A stretch of DNA of 64,000 nt from a virus: the IMG/VR virus record IMGVR_UViG_3300014720_000001, positions 62,001 through 126,000 of that record. The stretch is one strand, 5' to 3'. Positions within the stretch are counted from its first letter, which is position 1; each line of letters begins with the position of its first letter. Under the pieces are notes generated by a model. The model saw nothing but the letters and a program-made list of their open reading frames with translations. It was not told the origin of the DNA and ran no database searches. Made by a program: the position numbers and the translations under genes. Below, piece by piece: positions 55,892-64,000 of the stretch.

Positions 55892-55923
55892 GAAATATGC
55901 CCGGATATTGCCAAAAATTTAGG
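55892..55923 (-). promoter_or_regulatory. Phage promoter motif, copy 7 (divergent member)
   Basis: CCTAAATT (55923-55916), 16 bases ending ATCCGGG, CATATTTC (55899-55892); a CCGCAAA-tacgtg-TTTGCGG hairpin lies just downstream. Block spacing identical to the other six although the sequence is the most diverged. Confidence 0.7.
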
Positions 55924-55926
55924 CAA

Positions 55927-57069
55927 TTAAGAGTGGGCGCAAACGGGCCCAAAGCAGCGTTTATCGTTGCCCAAATCTGTCGGCAACGTATACCAGCCTT
56001 TGTCATAGAGCTGATAGATCTTTTGAAACGCTTCATCGTACATGGCGCCACAGGCTTCAAGGCTATACGTACGCCGGGCGTTCTTGGCGATAGCGGCCCG
56101 ATCCAGCGAATGTACCCGTTTGAGCGCGTGCAGCCAGTCCGCCAGTGTTTTGCAGCGGAAACCATTGACGCCATGCTGGACGGTCTCAGTGAATGCGCCG
56201 TAGTCAGTAGAGATGAGCGGCGTCCCACACAGCAGGCCCTCGACGCCCGACCCACCAAATGGCTCGATAAAGTCTGTGGGCATCAACGAGCAAATGGCGT
56301 TGCGCATAAACTCGCTGCGCTCGGTGCCGGCAATCGGGCCCCTGTAGATGATGTTGGGGTGCGCCCAGCGTTCGTGGTCGCCTTGGCCCGCCAGCACGAT
56401 CTTCGCCTGCTTGTCTACAAGATGCAGATTCTTGGCTAGCTCATAGATCGTGTCCAGCCCTTTGCACTTATCAATGCGGCCGAGGAACGCATAGTACTTT
56501 CCGGGTGCAAAGCTGGGTTGCCAGTCTTCGATATCAAAATAATTGGGGATCACGAACTCATAGTGCGCACCCTGTCGGCCGTCTTTACCGGCGTGATAGT
56601 GCCGCCACGCATAGCTTTCAAATATCTTAATCGTGCCGTCTACCAGCGCCGGATATCCGATGCCAGTTTCAACGTGAGTGTTAGCGGGGAAATCGGCCAG
56701 CAAGCGCGAATGTGCGTGCCCGAACGGGTGGCAAATAATGTCTCGCGGCTTGACGCGCTGCTGCATAGCGGGCACAAGCCTGTCTTCAAATAACTTGTGG
56801 TGCGGCGCGCCGACTGTAGCGTTGTCGCCGTGAAACGCTTTCTTGTCGCGGTTGCCCAGCATGTTTTCAAACTCGTCATGCGCGAGCATTTCTACTTTTT
56901 CATCAGCAAGACTTTCACTCCCGGCGTTGGCGTACTCAATGACGCGGTAGCCGTACATGCGCATCATCTTGGAAAAGCGCAGGGCTTTACCGGTGAACGC
57001 GCAGTGCGAATACGCAGCTGTGTGCCGCGTGTGAAAGATACCAACCAGATGAAGTGTCGGCCGTGACAT
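55927..57069 (-). CDS. GT4-type (GT-B) glycosyltransferase
   Basis: 380 residues. C-terminal GT-B half: YYAFLGRIDKCKGLDTIYELAK (about 190-212), KIVLAGQGDHERW, and the donor-binding motif FIEPFGGSGVEGLLCGTPLISTDYGAFTE (about 265-293; E-x7-E type). N-terminal acceptor half ends near residue 180. GT4 enzymes transfer sugars from nucleotide-sugars; the target could be DNA, virion glycan or host surface. Promoter copy 7 begins four bases after its stop. Confidence 0.88.
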   Translation of the reverse strand: MSRPTLHLVGIFHTRHTAAYSHCAFTGKALRFSKMMRMYGYRVIEYANAGSESLADEKVEMLAHDEFENMLGNRDKKAFHGDNATVGAPHHKLFEDRLVPAMQQRVKPRDIICHPFGHAHSRLLADFPANTHVETGIGYPALVDGTIKIFESYAWRHYHAGKDGRQGAHYEFVIPNYFDIEDWQPSFAPGKYYAFLGRIDKCKGLDTIYELAKNLHLVDKQAKIVLAGQGDHERWAHPNIIYRGPIAGTERSEFMRNAICSLMPTDFIEPFGGSGVEGLLCGTPLISTDYGAFTETVQHGVNGFRCKTLADWLHALKRVHSLDRAAIAKNARRTYSLEACGAMYDEAFQKIYQLYDKGWYTLPTDLGNDKRCFGPVCAHS

Positions 57070-57077
57070 TTTGGTTC

Positions 57078-57515
57078 CTATTGATCGAACGGCAAGTACT
57101 GCTGTTCTGGGCCAGCGACTGGGGTGACTTTTTTCTTGAGCTGTTTGCCGGCCGAAATCAGGCTTGCGCTCAGCTGTTCTCGCGCCTCGTCAGTGACCGC
57201 GGGAATAAACAGCGTGTATTCGCTGTGCGGCCCGAAAGAGATCGTTACGCCGGCATCCTCGACTTTAGCCTTGCCGGGCGGAAACAGCCCAAAGAGCGTT
57301 TTTAGGTTGTTATTCTCCGCCACGAGCGCCGAGATCACAGCGGCTAGCTCGTTCAGATTGTCGTTTTTGAAACCGACAAAGCGACTGCCGCCCTTGGCGA
57401 TATCGAGCAGCTTGCTCAAGACCCACGAACCGTCGCCGACTAATGCCAGCAGCGCGTCGGACCCCAGCATTTCTTCCCTTGGCCGGTCGCAGGTTTTGTT
57501 GCCACAGCAACCCAT
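57078..57515 (-). CDS. Hypothetical protein with MGCCGNKTC N-terminus
   Basis: 145 residues, AAAGGAG before the ATG. N-terminal CCGNKTC Cys cluster, then a helical, soluble chain (LNELAAVISALVAENNNLKTLFGLFP). C-terminal QYLPFDQ. Nine bases upstream of the glycosyltransferase. Unknown. Confidence 0.7.
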   Translation of the reverse strand: MGCCGNKTCDRPREEMLGSDALLALVGDGSWVLSKLLDIAKGGSRFVGFKNDNLNELAAVISALVAENNNLKTLFGLFPPGKAKVEDAGVTISFGPHSEYTLFIPAVTDEAREQLSASLISAGKQLKKKVTPVAGPEQQYLPFDQ

Positions 57516-57618
57516 GTCGTCTCCTTTGATAATGATATGTATCTCGATACGCGACGTACAAAATAAACGCGGCCCAGACGACTATTACGCTAATGAAGAT
57601 AGTCCACTTTATGAGCAT
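57310..57618 (-). CDS. Possible small membrane protein overlapping the next gene
   Basis: 102 residues if read to its stop, but the last ~65 overlap 57078-57515 out of frame and look like a shadow (Arg-rich). The first ~35 residues form a convincing membrane segment (LIKWTIFISVIVVWAAFILYVAYRD) and the ATG at 57618 follows the upstream TGA by one base. Either an overlapping gene or an annotation artefact beyond the first exon-like part. Confidence 0.4.
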   Translation of the reverse strand: MLIKWTIFISVIVVWAAFILYVAYRDTYHYQRRRHGLLWQQNLRPAKGRNAGVRRAAGISRRRFVGLEQAARYRQGRQSLCRFQKRQSERASRCDLGARGGE

Positions 57619-57619
57619 G

Positions 57620-57829
57620 TCAATCCAGTCTCATAAGGCGACGAGCCGGGTGAAACTCGACGCGACACGGGCAACGGTCAGTAAGCAGTTCTTCAGAGAT
57701 TGGCACGTACACCACGTTTGTCTTGTATACGCAACGCCGGGCGGTTTCACTGGGTGACCAGCCCCGCCGTATTTCTCGCGCGCGAATGGCAATCTCTTCT
57801 TTTGTTGGCGGCGGTACCTTAGCGGCCAT
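57620..57829 (-). CDS. Small hypothetical protein
   Basis: 69 residues. TKEEIAIRAREIRRGWSPSETARRCVYK followed by a CPCRVEF Cys pair. AAGGAGC before the ATG. Unknown. Confidence 0.65.
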   Translation of the reverse strand: MAAKVPPPTKEEIAIRAREIRRGWSPSETARRCVYKTNVVYVPISEELLTDRCPCRVEFHPARRLMRLD

Positions 57830-57838
57830 GGCAGCTCC

Positions 57839-58201
57839 TTACCCGTAGAGTTTAAATATCTTGCGCTGTTTGGGTGTCGTATCCAACGTTGTGCGGGGAG
57901 CCGGCTGTGGCTGCGCCGGCGGTATTACGCGCGTCACGTGCGCAGCCAGCCGCTCGCGAAACTGCAGGCTGACTATCTCGTCATGCCGCCTACGCGCTTC
58001 GGCGCGAAAGTGCTCCATTCGATTCTTTCGCTCTGCCAGCCACTGCCGTTCGCGCATGAAGTCAAAGCGGAGCCACAAGAAATACAGCGCGATAAGAACC
58101 ATCGCGCCAATAAACCCAACAGGGTCAGGTGTTCTGGCCGGCGTGGTTGGCAACGGCTGCTCAACGCGCGCGACTGTTGCTGAGTCCGTGTTTAGTTGCA
58201 T
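57839..58201 (-). CDS. Small single-span membrane protein
   Basis: 120 residues. One span (about 28-48, VGFIGAMVLIALYFLWLRFDF), then a charged coiled-coil (ERQWLAERKNRMEHFRAEARRRHDEIVS) and a Pro-rich tail. Overlaps the thymidine kinase end by 41 bases in another frame. Unknown. Confidence 0.66.
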   Translation of the reverse strand: MQLNTDSATVARVEQPLPTTPARTPDPVGFIGAMVLIALYFLWLRFDFMRERQWLAERKNRMEHFRAEARRRHDEIVSLQFRERLAAHVTRVIPPAQPQPAPRTTLDTTPKQRKIFKLYG

Positions 58202-58769
58202 AACACGCGGCGCAGGCCGGTAGATACTTTTCTTCGCAACCGAGTTCTACAGATGGGCCGGCGAGAGTTGGCTGCCCGTCGCACATTTTAAGATTGAACA
58301 CAGCTTTTCGCAAGCAGAATGTACAGATTGTTTTGATTTCTTCAATAGCGTCTGCCAACTCCAAAAGGCGCTGTGAAGCTGGGAAGAGTTGGCGACGAAA
58401 GTCTGTTCGCAGGCCGTAGCAAATAACCGGGATTCCGTCTCGGTTATACGGCGGATACGTGCAAGCGTGGGCGACGTTATGCAGCTGGTCGACGGCTTCT
58501 ACTGATAAGAACTGCGCCTCGTCTACCAGCAGGCATACGACGTCGTTAAGGTCGGGTAACTGGCATGGCCCGCTGGCTGGAACAAGTATGTCAGCCGGGG
58601 CCTCCAGCCCTGCGCGCGTTTTAATGACATCTTTGCCGAAACGCACATCCAGCTCGGGCTTCAGTAGTAGCACCTTTTTGTTTTGCTGCCGGTAGTTGTG
58701 AGCTACAGCCAGCAGATTCATTGTCTTTGCGCTACCGACGGTCCCGTATCGAAAATAAAGCTTGGCCAT
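58161..58769 (-). CDS. tdk: Thymidine kinase (type II)
   Basis: 202 residues. P-loop GTVGSAKT (9-16; usual form GPMxSGKT), lasso and DEAQFL Walker-B-type motif (83-88), a CTFCLRKAVF knuckle near 147 and LPACAACY near 188 forming the four-Cys zinc site of type II thymidine kinases. Phosphorylates thymidine to dTMP, complementing dCMP deaminase. The P-loop SAKT replaces SGKT, a conservative change seen in some viral enzymes. Confidence 0.9.
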   Translation of the reverse strand: MAKLYFRYGTVGSAKTMNLLAVAHNYRQQNKKVLLLKPELDVRFGKDVIKTRAGLEAPADILVPASGPCQLPDLNDVVCLLVDEAQFLSVEAVDQLHNVAHACTYPPYNRDGIPVICYGLRTDFRRQLFPASQRLLELADAIEEIKTICTFCLRKAVFNLKMCDGQPTLAGPSVELGCEEKYLPACAACYATKHGLSNSRAR

Positions 58770-58772
58770 AAA

Positions 58773-59258
58773 TTACGGATTTGAGGTATCTGGGCACACA
58801 TTTATTGCAACAGGAGATTCGCCCGCAGTTCCGTCAAACAAAATTTCGCCTGTCGTCGGGCGTGTAACTTTGAGTTTTGCAATTCCGCGATGGCAGTCCG
58901 AGTATACGCAGTCAAGTTGTGCATAAAGAATGCAGCAGTCTTCAGCGTCTTTGGTAATGTCTTCTGCTTGTTGTTTGCTGATTGTGTGTCGCGAGAATTT
59001 TCGTAAACCGTCGCTGCCGTTGTTAAGATTGACATTGCCGATCTCAACACGTTCTCCGCCTTGAGCAAAAATGTAAAGCGTAAAACTTGCGCGATCGCAA
59101 ATGTGGCCCTCTTCGGGGCCGGCGGAGTACTCTAGCTCGACGCCTTCAATACCGCAACCACAACAGCAATCTTTGTCGCTTAGTTCGCCCACAATGAGCG
59201 TCGGCGAGCTGCAATCTGTCACGCGCAGTCGCCCGCCTATAGTAATTAACTTTGCCAT
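58773..59258 (-). CDS. Cys-rich hypothetical protein downstream of LamG adhesin
   Basis: 161 residues from the ATG at 59258, overlapping the adhesin stop (TAATG). Ten or more Cys, including DCCCGCG near 30 and DCCILYAQLDCVYSDC near 110, suggesting metal binding or disulphides. Beta-rich. Possibly a fibre-associated virion protein. Unknown. Confidence 0.7.
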   Translation of the reverse strand: MAKLITIGGRLRVTDCSSPTLIVGELSDKDCCCGCGIEGVELEYSAGPEEGHICDRASFTLYIFAQGGERVEIGNVNLNNGSDGLRKFSRHTISKQQAEDITKDAEDCCILYAQLDCVYSDCHRGIAKLKVTRPTTGEILFDGTAGESPVAINVCPDTSNP

Positions 59259-62200
59259 TAGATGATCGTCAAAAGCGCTGCGCGGCTGTATCCAATGTTT
59301 GTCGTGCCGCAGCCCGCGCGGACACGATATTGATTTCCGTTGTCGGCACCGGGAGTGAGCGCTGTATCTGTAACTGACGCGCCAGTTGCAAACGGAATAT
59401 CTTGCCAACCACCATCAAGGCCCTTCTTTTGCCATTGATATGTAAACGACGAATAGGTTTGCCCAGTTGTTCGCCCAATACCGGTAGCGGACGCCGTAAA
59501 TGTAACCGAACCCGTGACACTAGAATCAATCACCGTATCTTGCGGCTCTGTGGTAAACGAAATGCTCAACGGTTCGACCGTTAACAAAGCGGCGTCGCTG
59601 ACGGCTGTTTGAAAACCGCTTTTTGCTTCAATGCGGTAATACGTTGCATTGTCTGCAAACGTCAAATTTGTTAGCGCAAGTGTAACGCTCAGAGGCTGCG
59701 CAAACTGCAGCGGATATGTTTGAATGGTTTTCCAGTTGTAACCGTCGTTGTAGTACTGCCACGAGCCGGCTGGATTTCCGGCGCCATCAGCTTCATGAAT
59801 AATCCAATAGCCGTCATACCAAAACAAACAATACATATTGTCAGCTTTGCGATAAAACTGTTTACCGTTGTACGCGTTGTTTGAGCTAACCGACGGATAA
59901 TACGTGCCATTGATAGCGCGTTTACCAGCTGCTGTTACTTGCAACGCGTACAGGTTTGTGCCATTGTTTAATGCACTTGGCGGCGTGAAATTTGCCGTAT
60001 ATCTTGCCGCGCGGGTAATCCGCAATTCGTCGGTGTAATCGTTGGCCGCGGCAAAAATAGTTGTGGTACGTTCTGTAGTAGTGTCGCCGACTTGTCCGGA
60101 GTATGTGAAATCGCCAATGGACAAGCCATTAACATAACAACGAATAACAGAAGACGAAGACGCCACATTGCGCACAAGCGCTATGTGTGTCCATGTCTGC
60201 GCGCTGACATGTTGCGCGCCCGTCAGCGTTTGCGGAGAACCGCCGTTGATCTGCAGATACAGTTTTGAGTTCTCTAAATACAAGTCAGTTAAATTGACGC
60301 CCAGCGTGCCGCTAGAGAACAAATAACGTTTTGTTGTTGTGGCGTTGAAATAAAACCACGCTTCAACGGTAAAACTACTCGGCAGAGTAATGTCGCCGGA
60401 AAAATTGACAGATGCGTTTGAAAGACTGTACGTGCCATACTTTTTATTTGCTGACGTCAATCCGCCCGGGCCGTTGATTACCCCATAAAATCGATTGTTA
60501 CTGATATCACTCAAGCCGGTTTCAAAATTAGTAAATAGCGCGACAGCACTTGCCAGCGCGTCTGGGTCAGCCCACGTAAGCTGAGCGCCCAGTGTCGGTG
60601 GCGTAAAATTTGCGGTGTAACGACATACGCCGTTTGTAATTCTGACTTGCGCCATCTGCCCTTCAAAACCACGACTGGTGGCGCCCCATACGCCAGCGTA
60701 ATCGCCAATTTCTAGCGTGTTACCGGCAGTTACAGGATTTGTATATGTCGTACCGTAAACGACCTGTCCGTTAAAAAAAATTTGAAAAACAGCTCCGCTG
60801 CGTGTTACCGCAATGTGCACCCACGTATTTAACGGCGGCGTAATACCGGTGTCGGCACCCATGGCCCAATAATTGCCGCCCCACCAATACGACATTGGCG
60901 AATAAAAGTACAGCCGATTGTTACTTTCCAAAAGAAGAATCCAACCAGTTACGTCACTGTTGGAATGCGTCATTACAAGCGCTTGATACCCTTTGCTATT
61001 GTTTGAAAATTTAAACCAACCCTCGATCGTAAAATCGCCGTTAAACGTGAAGTTTGAGCCGCTGGATACTGTCAATGCGTCGTCTGTGCCGTCAAAAGTA
61101 CCCGCTCCGCCGTTGCTGCCGTCAGGTAGAACAGTTGTTGTTACCTTTAAATTGCCGCCGCGCACTAACGTGTTTGGCGCTGGTGACACATCTGTAAACG
61201 TCAAAGAGTTATTGGACCCGGTCATTGGTACCAGTAATGCAACTTGATTAAAAGCCGGGTCAAGATTGCTGGTCGGGAACGCGGCGGTTGGCGGAGAAAA
61301 CGACGCCGGATAACGCGCCACGCCGATTGTCAACCGTAAGTCGTCGATGTAGCCGTCAAAATACGGATTTGAGCCGGCGTTGTCCCAACGTTTTCCGACG
61401 TTGAAGTTAAGCGTCGGGCTGTTGATGCTGCTACCCGTTACACCAAAACCAACCACTACGCCGTCGTAAAACAGATAAAAAAAGTTTCCCTCGCGCACAA
61501 CAGCGACGTGCACCCATTGATTCAACGGCAAATCTGTTCCGGCTGTGATATGAATGTGCCACCAACTGCCGTTGTAGCTTGCAAAAAACAATCGGCGACC
61601 TAGGTCTTCAAAGCCGTTTGGGCCGTGAAAGCCGAACGCAATACTAATAGGCGTGCCGGCGTGTTGTTCGCTGATGATGCACCCGCTCATTGTATCCGAC
61701 CGCATGTACACCCACGCTTCAATCGTGAACGGGGCGTCGCTCAGCGCCATATTGTTATTTGTAGCTGTCGTAACGACGCCGGTGCTACCGTTAAATTCAG
61801 CGCTGGCGGCCCCGTACTTTTTAAAGTTTGTGCGAATATTTGCACCCGACGTCGCCTGCAGTGCGCGCGCGTTCACAGATAAATCCACAAACCCGGTATC
61901 CATCGTCATCAACAGGGCGACATTTTTGAAGTACGGGTCGCCTGATGAGTTTGTTGGAACCGCCGTCGTTACTTGCTTGAGATACGGTACAGGCGCCGGA
62001 GCGTTTGCATACTGCGGATCGCCCCACCCCGTTTGCGGATCATCGGCGATCCACGGGTTGCCGGTAATAGGCGTGTCAGAGTTTTTATCGGCCTTTTGCC
62101 ACGAGACCGTAATCGGATCTTCCCAACGGCCGGTTCTATAGGCATTAGCCGTAAATGTCGCGCTAAACGTGCACGACGCGTTTACGTCTGACGGATTTTG

Positions 62201-62365
62201 CCCGATGCCAAAACCAGTCGTTTCGGGCGCGAGTACTGTCGGCCAGCTGGAACGAAGAAGGGCGTCGTTCGCTTCTTGCAGACCCCATACGCCGTTCGCG
62301 CCAGAACGTTTCGGCAACGAGGTATCACGCGCACCGAAGCGCCCGCCAACACGACCGCGACTCAT
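59258..62365 (-). CDS. Tail fibre/adhesin with three LamG-like lectin domains and a C-terminal Ig-like region
   Basis: 1035 residues, start coupled to the upstream stop. Three concanavalin A/LamG-like units at roughly 145-370, 375-600 and 605-790, each ending in a DDLRLTIGVARYPASFSPP / VRITNGVCRYTANFTPP / DELRITRAARYTANFTPPS signature. Internal W-V-H-[VI]-A core motifs repeat (QWVHVAVVR, TWVHIAVTR, TWTHIALVR). C-terminal part (about 890-1035) has Ig-like sandwich sequence. Such modules bind host glycans or proteins. Confidence 0.9.
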   Translation of the reverse strand: MSRGRVGGRFGARDTSLPKRSGANGVWGLQEANDALLRSSWPTVLAPETTGFGIGQNPSDVNASCTFSATFTANAYRTGRWEDPITVSWQKADKNSDTPITGNPWIADDPQTGWGDPQYANAPAPVPYLKQVTTAVPTNSSGDPYFKNVALLMTMDTGFVDLSVNARALQATSGANIRTNFKKYGAASAEFNGSTGVVTTATNNNMALSDAPFTIEAWVYMRSDTMSGCIISEQHAGTPISIAFGFHGPNGFEDLGRRLFFASYNGSWWHIHITAGTDLPLNQWVHVAVVREGNFFYLFYDGVVVGFGVTGSSINSPTLNFNVGKRWDNAGSNPYFDGYIDDLRLTIGVARYPASFSPPTAAFPTSNLDPAFNQVALLVPMTGSNNSLTFTDVSPAPNTLVRGGNLKVTTTVLPDGSNGGAGTFDGTDDALTVSSGSNFTFNGDFTIEGWFKFSNNSKGYQALVMTHSNSDVTGWILLLESNNRLYFYSPMSYWWGGNYWAMGADTGITPPLNTWVHIAVTRSGAVFQIFFNGQVVYGTTYTNPVTAGNTLEIGDYAGVWGATSRGFEGQMAQVRITNGVCRYTANFTPPTLGAQLTWADPDALASAVALFTNFETGLSDISNNRFYGVINGPGGLTSANKKYGTYSLSNASVNFSGDITLPSSFTVEAWFYFNATTTKRYLFSSGTLGVNLTDLYLENSKLYLQINGGSPQTLTGAQHVSAQTWTHIALVRNVASSSSVIRCYVNGLSIGDFTYSGQVGDTTTERTTTIFAAANDYTDELRITRAARYTANFTPPSALNNGTNLYALQVTAAGKRAINGTYYPSVSSNNAYNGKQFYRKADNMYCLFWYDGYWIIHEADGAGNPAGSWQYYNDGYNWKTIQTYPLQFAQPLSVTLALTNLTFADNATYYRIEAKSGFQTAVSDAALLTVEPLSISFTTEPQDTVIDSSVTGSVTFTASATGIGRTTGQTYSSFTYQWQKKGLDGGWQDIPFATGASVTDTALTPGADNGNQYRVRAGCGTTNIGYSRAALLTII

Positions 62366-63369
62366 TAGGCGATCTCCTCATACGAGCAAATGTAGTCGAG
62401 CCGGTTATCCGCACTGGCAAAACAACTGATGCGGTCACCTTCTTCTAAATAAAGCGGATTCTCTTTTGATAATACAGCTAACGTGCCGCCGGCCGGAACT
62501 GTGATTCTGTGCGCTATACGGCTTTCCGCGCCGATGAACGCACTCTGCGACGTTTTGATAACAGCCCCGCCAATACCTGTAATTGCATGCGGCGTCAACA
62601 CGCTGTCCGTAAATGTCGTGGACCCATTTGCGCCGTCGGCGTGCATAAGCAGCACAGTGTTGGCGTTGTTATCTGGAAACGGCGCTGCCGGCGGCGTAAA
62701 GTCACCGGAGTAGCGCGCAATCGTGCTGACGCGCAACTCTTCAAGATAACCATTCGCGTATTGTCCGTCCATGAGGCGGCCAATACGTGGATTATTATTG
62801 TTTGCCGTGACTGTGCTTGTATTAACAAACGACACGCCGGTATCACGTATGCCGTCAACATAAAAACTTATGATGTTACTGGCACGACAAATAGCGACAT
62901 GCGTCCAACGCTGCAGAAAGATTGGGATTGTTGAGTATTGTGTGCCGGGCGCATCAATCCACGCAAGGCGATAAAACCCGTTGTTTGTTACGTAAAATAA
63001 ATAACCCGTTTGATTTGCTGCCGCACGTGTTTCAAGCAAACAAAAATGATTAGGAAGTGAATCTAAGTACACCCATCCTTCAATTGTGAAATCGCCGGTA
63101 AACGTAAGCCCGGTATTGCTGTTCATCGTTAGATATCCGCTGTAGCCGTCAAAATACGCGGATGATGCGCCAGTAACGCCGCCGCGGCGCAGAACGGCAA
63201 TGACATCAGCATTTGCGGTGCCCGTAGTGTTACTGATTAACAGCGTGCCGACACGGAGCGATTTAAAACTGCCGCTTGGATTCAACAGCACATCAACGCC
63301 GTCAGCCGGAATTCTGCCTGTTACTGTCTTACCGTAAATCGCTGTTGTAGAAACAATGTTTGTCGGCAT
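62365..63369 (-). CDS. Tail fibre/adhesin with LamG-like domain
   Basis: 334 residues from the ATG at 63369 (GGAGG upstream). One LamG unit (about 85-240) with FTIEGWVYLDS, RWTHVAICR and YLEELRVSTIARYSGDFTPP, closely similar to the units of the 59258-62365 product, then a smaller beta domain. Coupled TAATG to the next gene. Confidence 0.88.
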   Translation of the reverse strand: MPTNIVSTTAIYGKTVTGRIPADGVDVLLNPSGSFKSLRVGTLLISNTTGTANADVIAVLRRGGVTGASSAYFDGYSGYLTMNSNTGLTFTGDFTIEGWVYLDSLPNHFCLLETRAAANQTGYLFYVTNNGFYRLAWIDAPGTQYSTIPIFLQRWTHVAICRASNIISFYVDGIRDTGVSFVNTSTVTANNNNPRIGRLMDGQYANGYLEELRVSTIARYSGDFTPPAAPFPDNNANTVLLMHADGANGSTTFTDSVLTPHAITGIGGAVIKTSQSAFIGAESRIAHRITVPAGGTLAVLSKENPLYLEEGDRISCFASADNRLDYICSYEEIA

Positions 63370-63370
63370 G

Positions 63371-64000
63371 TCATCCTCCGAGAATAAGTGCAGCCCAAAT
63401 TGAAGGCGGTCCGGGCGGGCCTGATGGGCCGCCGCTAGGACCTGTTGGCCCGGCAGGTCCTGTTGGACCAATCGGCCCAGACTCACCGGTTAAACCGCGT
63501 GCGGCATATACAGGAACACCGCCAATTAAAATAACAGAAGGGTCAGTAGTGGCTTCAACCTCGGGTGGCGGGCCTGCGACGCCTGTCGCGCCCGTTGGAC
63601 CAGTGGGTCCGGTAGCGCCTTGCGCAGCATATACCAACACGCCGTCAACATAAATAGAATCGGACGTCGGGCCTGCTGTAACTGTAAGCCCGGGACCTGT
63701 CGCGCCGGTCGCTCCGGTCGGGCCGTCGATGCCTGTAGCGCCAGTTACACCTGCACCTGTGGCGCCGGTCGCCCCGGCCACACCTGTTGAACCGCGTAAA
63801 CCGCTCGGACCAATTAATCCTGATGGTCCTGTTACGCCAGTCGCGCCTTTCGTACCGGTGGCGCCGATAGCGCCGGATATACCTATAGGCCCGCTGGGTC
63901 CAGCCGGACCTGTCGCGCCGCGCTCACCTTGAATGCCTTGCGGACCAGCTGGCCCAACAATACCGGTCGCACCAACGGGGCCTTGAATGCCGATAACGCC
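63371..64000 (-). CDS. Collagen-like fibre protein (C-terminal part; runs off right edge)
   Basis: Visible 209 residues, about 50 Gly-X-Y triplets ([18 protein letters not shown] type), interrupted by two non-collagen units, [16 protein letters not shown] and [16 protein letters not shown], which are degenerate copies of each other. Ends with [16 protein letters not shown], two bases before the LamG gene. Phage collagen-like proteins form tail fibres or head fibres. Start lies outside the window. Confidence 0.9.
   Translation of the reverse strand, partial: GVIGIQGPVGATGIVGPAGPQGIQGERGATGPAGPSGPIGISGAIGATGTKGATGVTGPSGLIGPSGLRGSTGVAGATGATGAGVTGATGIDGPTGATGATGPGLTVTAGPTSDSIYVDGVLVYAAQGATGPTGPTGATGVAGPPPEVEATTDPSVILIGGVPVYAARGLTGESGPIGPTGPAGPTGPSGGPSGPPGPPSIWAALILGG

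Noticed and set aside
63360-63932. Plus-strand Pro-rich open frames opposite the collagen-like gene
   Set aside because: They are the antisense of Gly-X-Y repeats and have no independent support.

Overview
The window looks like part of a large double-stranded DNA tailed-phage genome (Caudoviricetes, probably a huge phage). Nearly every gene lies on the minus strand in tightly packed, often overlapping reading frames. There are collagen-like and LamG-type tail fibre genes, PhoH, thymidine kinase, dCMP deaminase, homing-endonuclease-like genes, seven tRNAs, a tmRNA, and a phage-encoded multisubunit RNA polymerase. No portal, major capsid or terminase gene was recognised, so those probably lie outside the window. 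The host cannot be named. Secreted proteins with Sec-type signal peptides suggest a bacterium with an envelope; one secreted protein (53199-53549) resembles, from memory, small proteins of Planctomycetes, which is only a hint.

Layout in the direction of transcription (right to left). 64000-59258: collagen-like and LamG adhesins. 59258-54933: thymidine kinase, a GT4 glycosyltransferase and small membrane or secreted proteins. 54900-51480: tRNA-Lys, Leu(TAA), Val, Met, Glu and Leu(TAG) interleaved with small genes, then tmRNA. 51450-46240: small conserved phage genes and two long structured non-coding stretches. 46300-40000: short transcription units, each with a shared 32-nt two-block promoter motif and a rho-independent terminator, plus an acid-ceramidase-like Ntn hydrolase and the only convincing plus-strand gene (thioredoxin-like). 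39800-29000: glycine-rich virion-type proteins, an SF2 helicase, serine and metal proteases, HNH endonuclease and PhoH. 29000-22100: a methyltransferase, a ferritin-like protein, dCMP deaminase, a GIY-YIG endonuclease, an actin-like ATPase, a holin candidate and tRNA-Asn. 22100-12920: a 2H phosphoesterase-like protein, membrane proteins, a matrixin metalloprotease with a cysteine-switch motif and a papain-like protease. 12920-5638: RNA polymerase, with beta and the N-terminal part of beta-prime fused in one 1472-aa chain and the C-terminal part of beta-prime in a separate 626-aa chain, separated by two small genes. 5560-1: putative virion proteins.

Together the genes suggest a phage that carries its own transcription machinery, supplements host translation (tRNAs, tmRNA), remodels nucleotide pools and exports several hydrolases. 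The strongest unusual signals are the fission/fusion RNA polymerase, the seven-member promoter family with an invariant 16-nt spacer, the 340-nt RNA-like element closed by a perfect 20-bp stem at 46417-46756, the tmRNA with a divergent tag, and the acid-ceramidase-like and matrixin-like enzymes. All family assignments are from motif recognition by eye; no database search was run.
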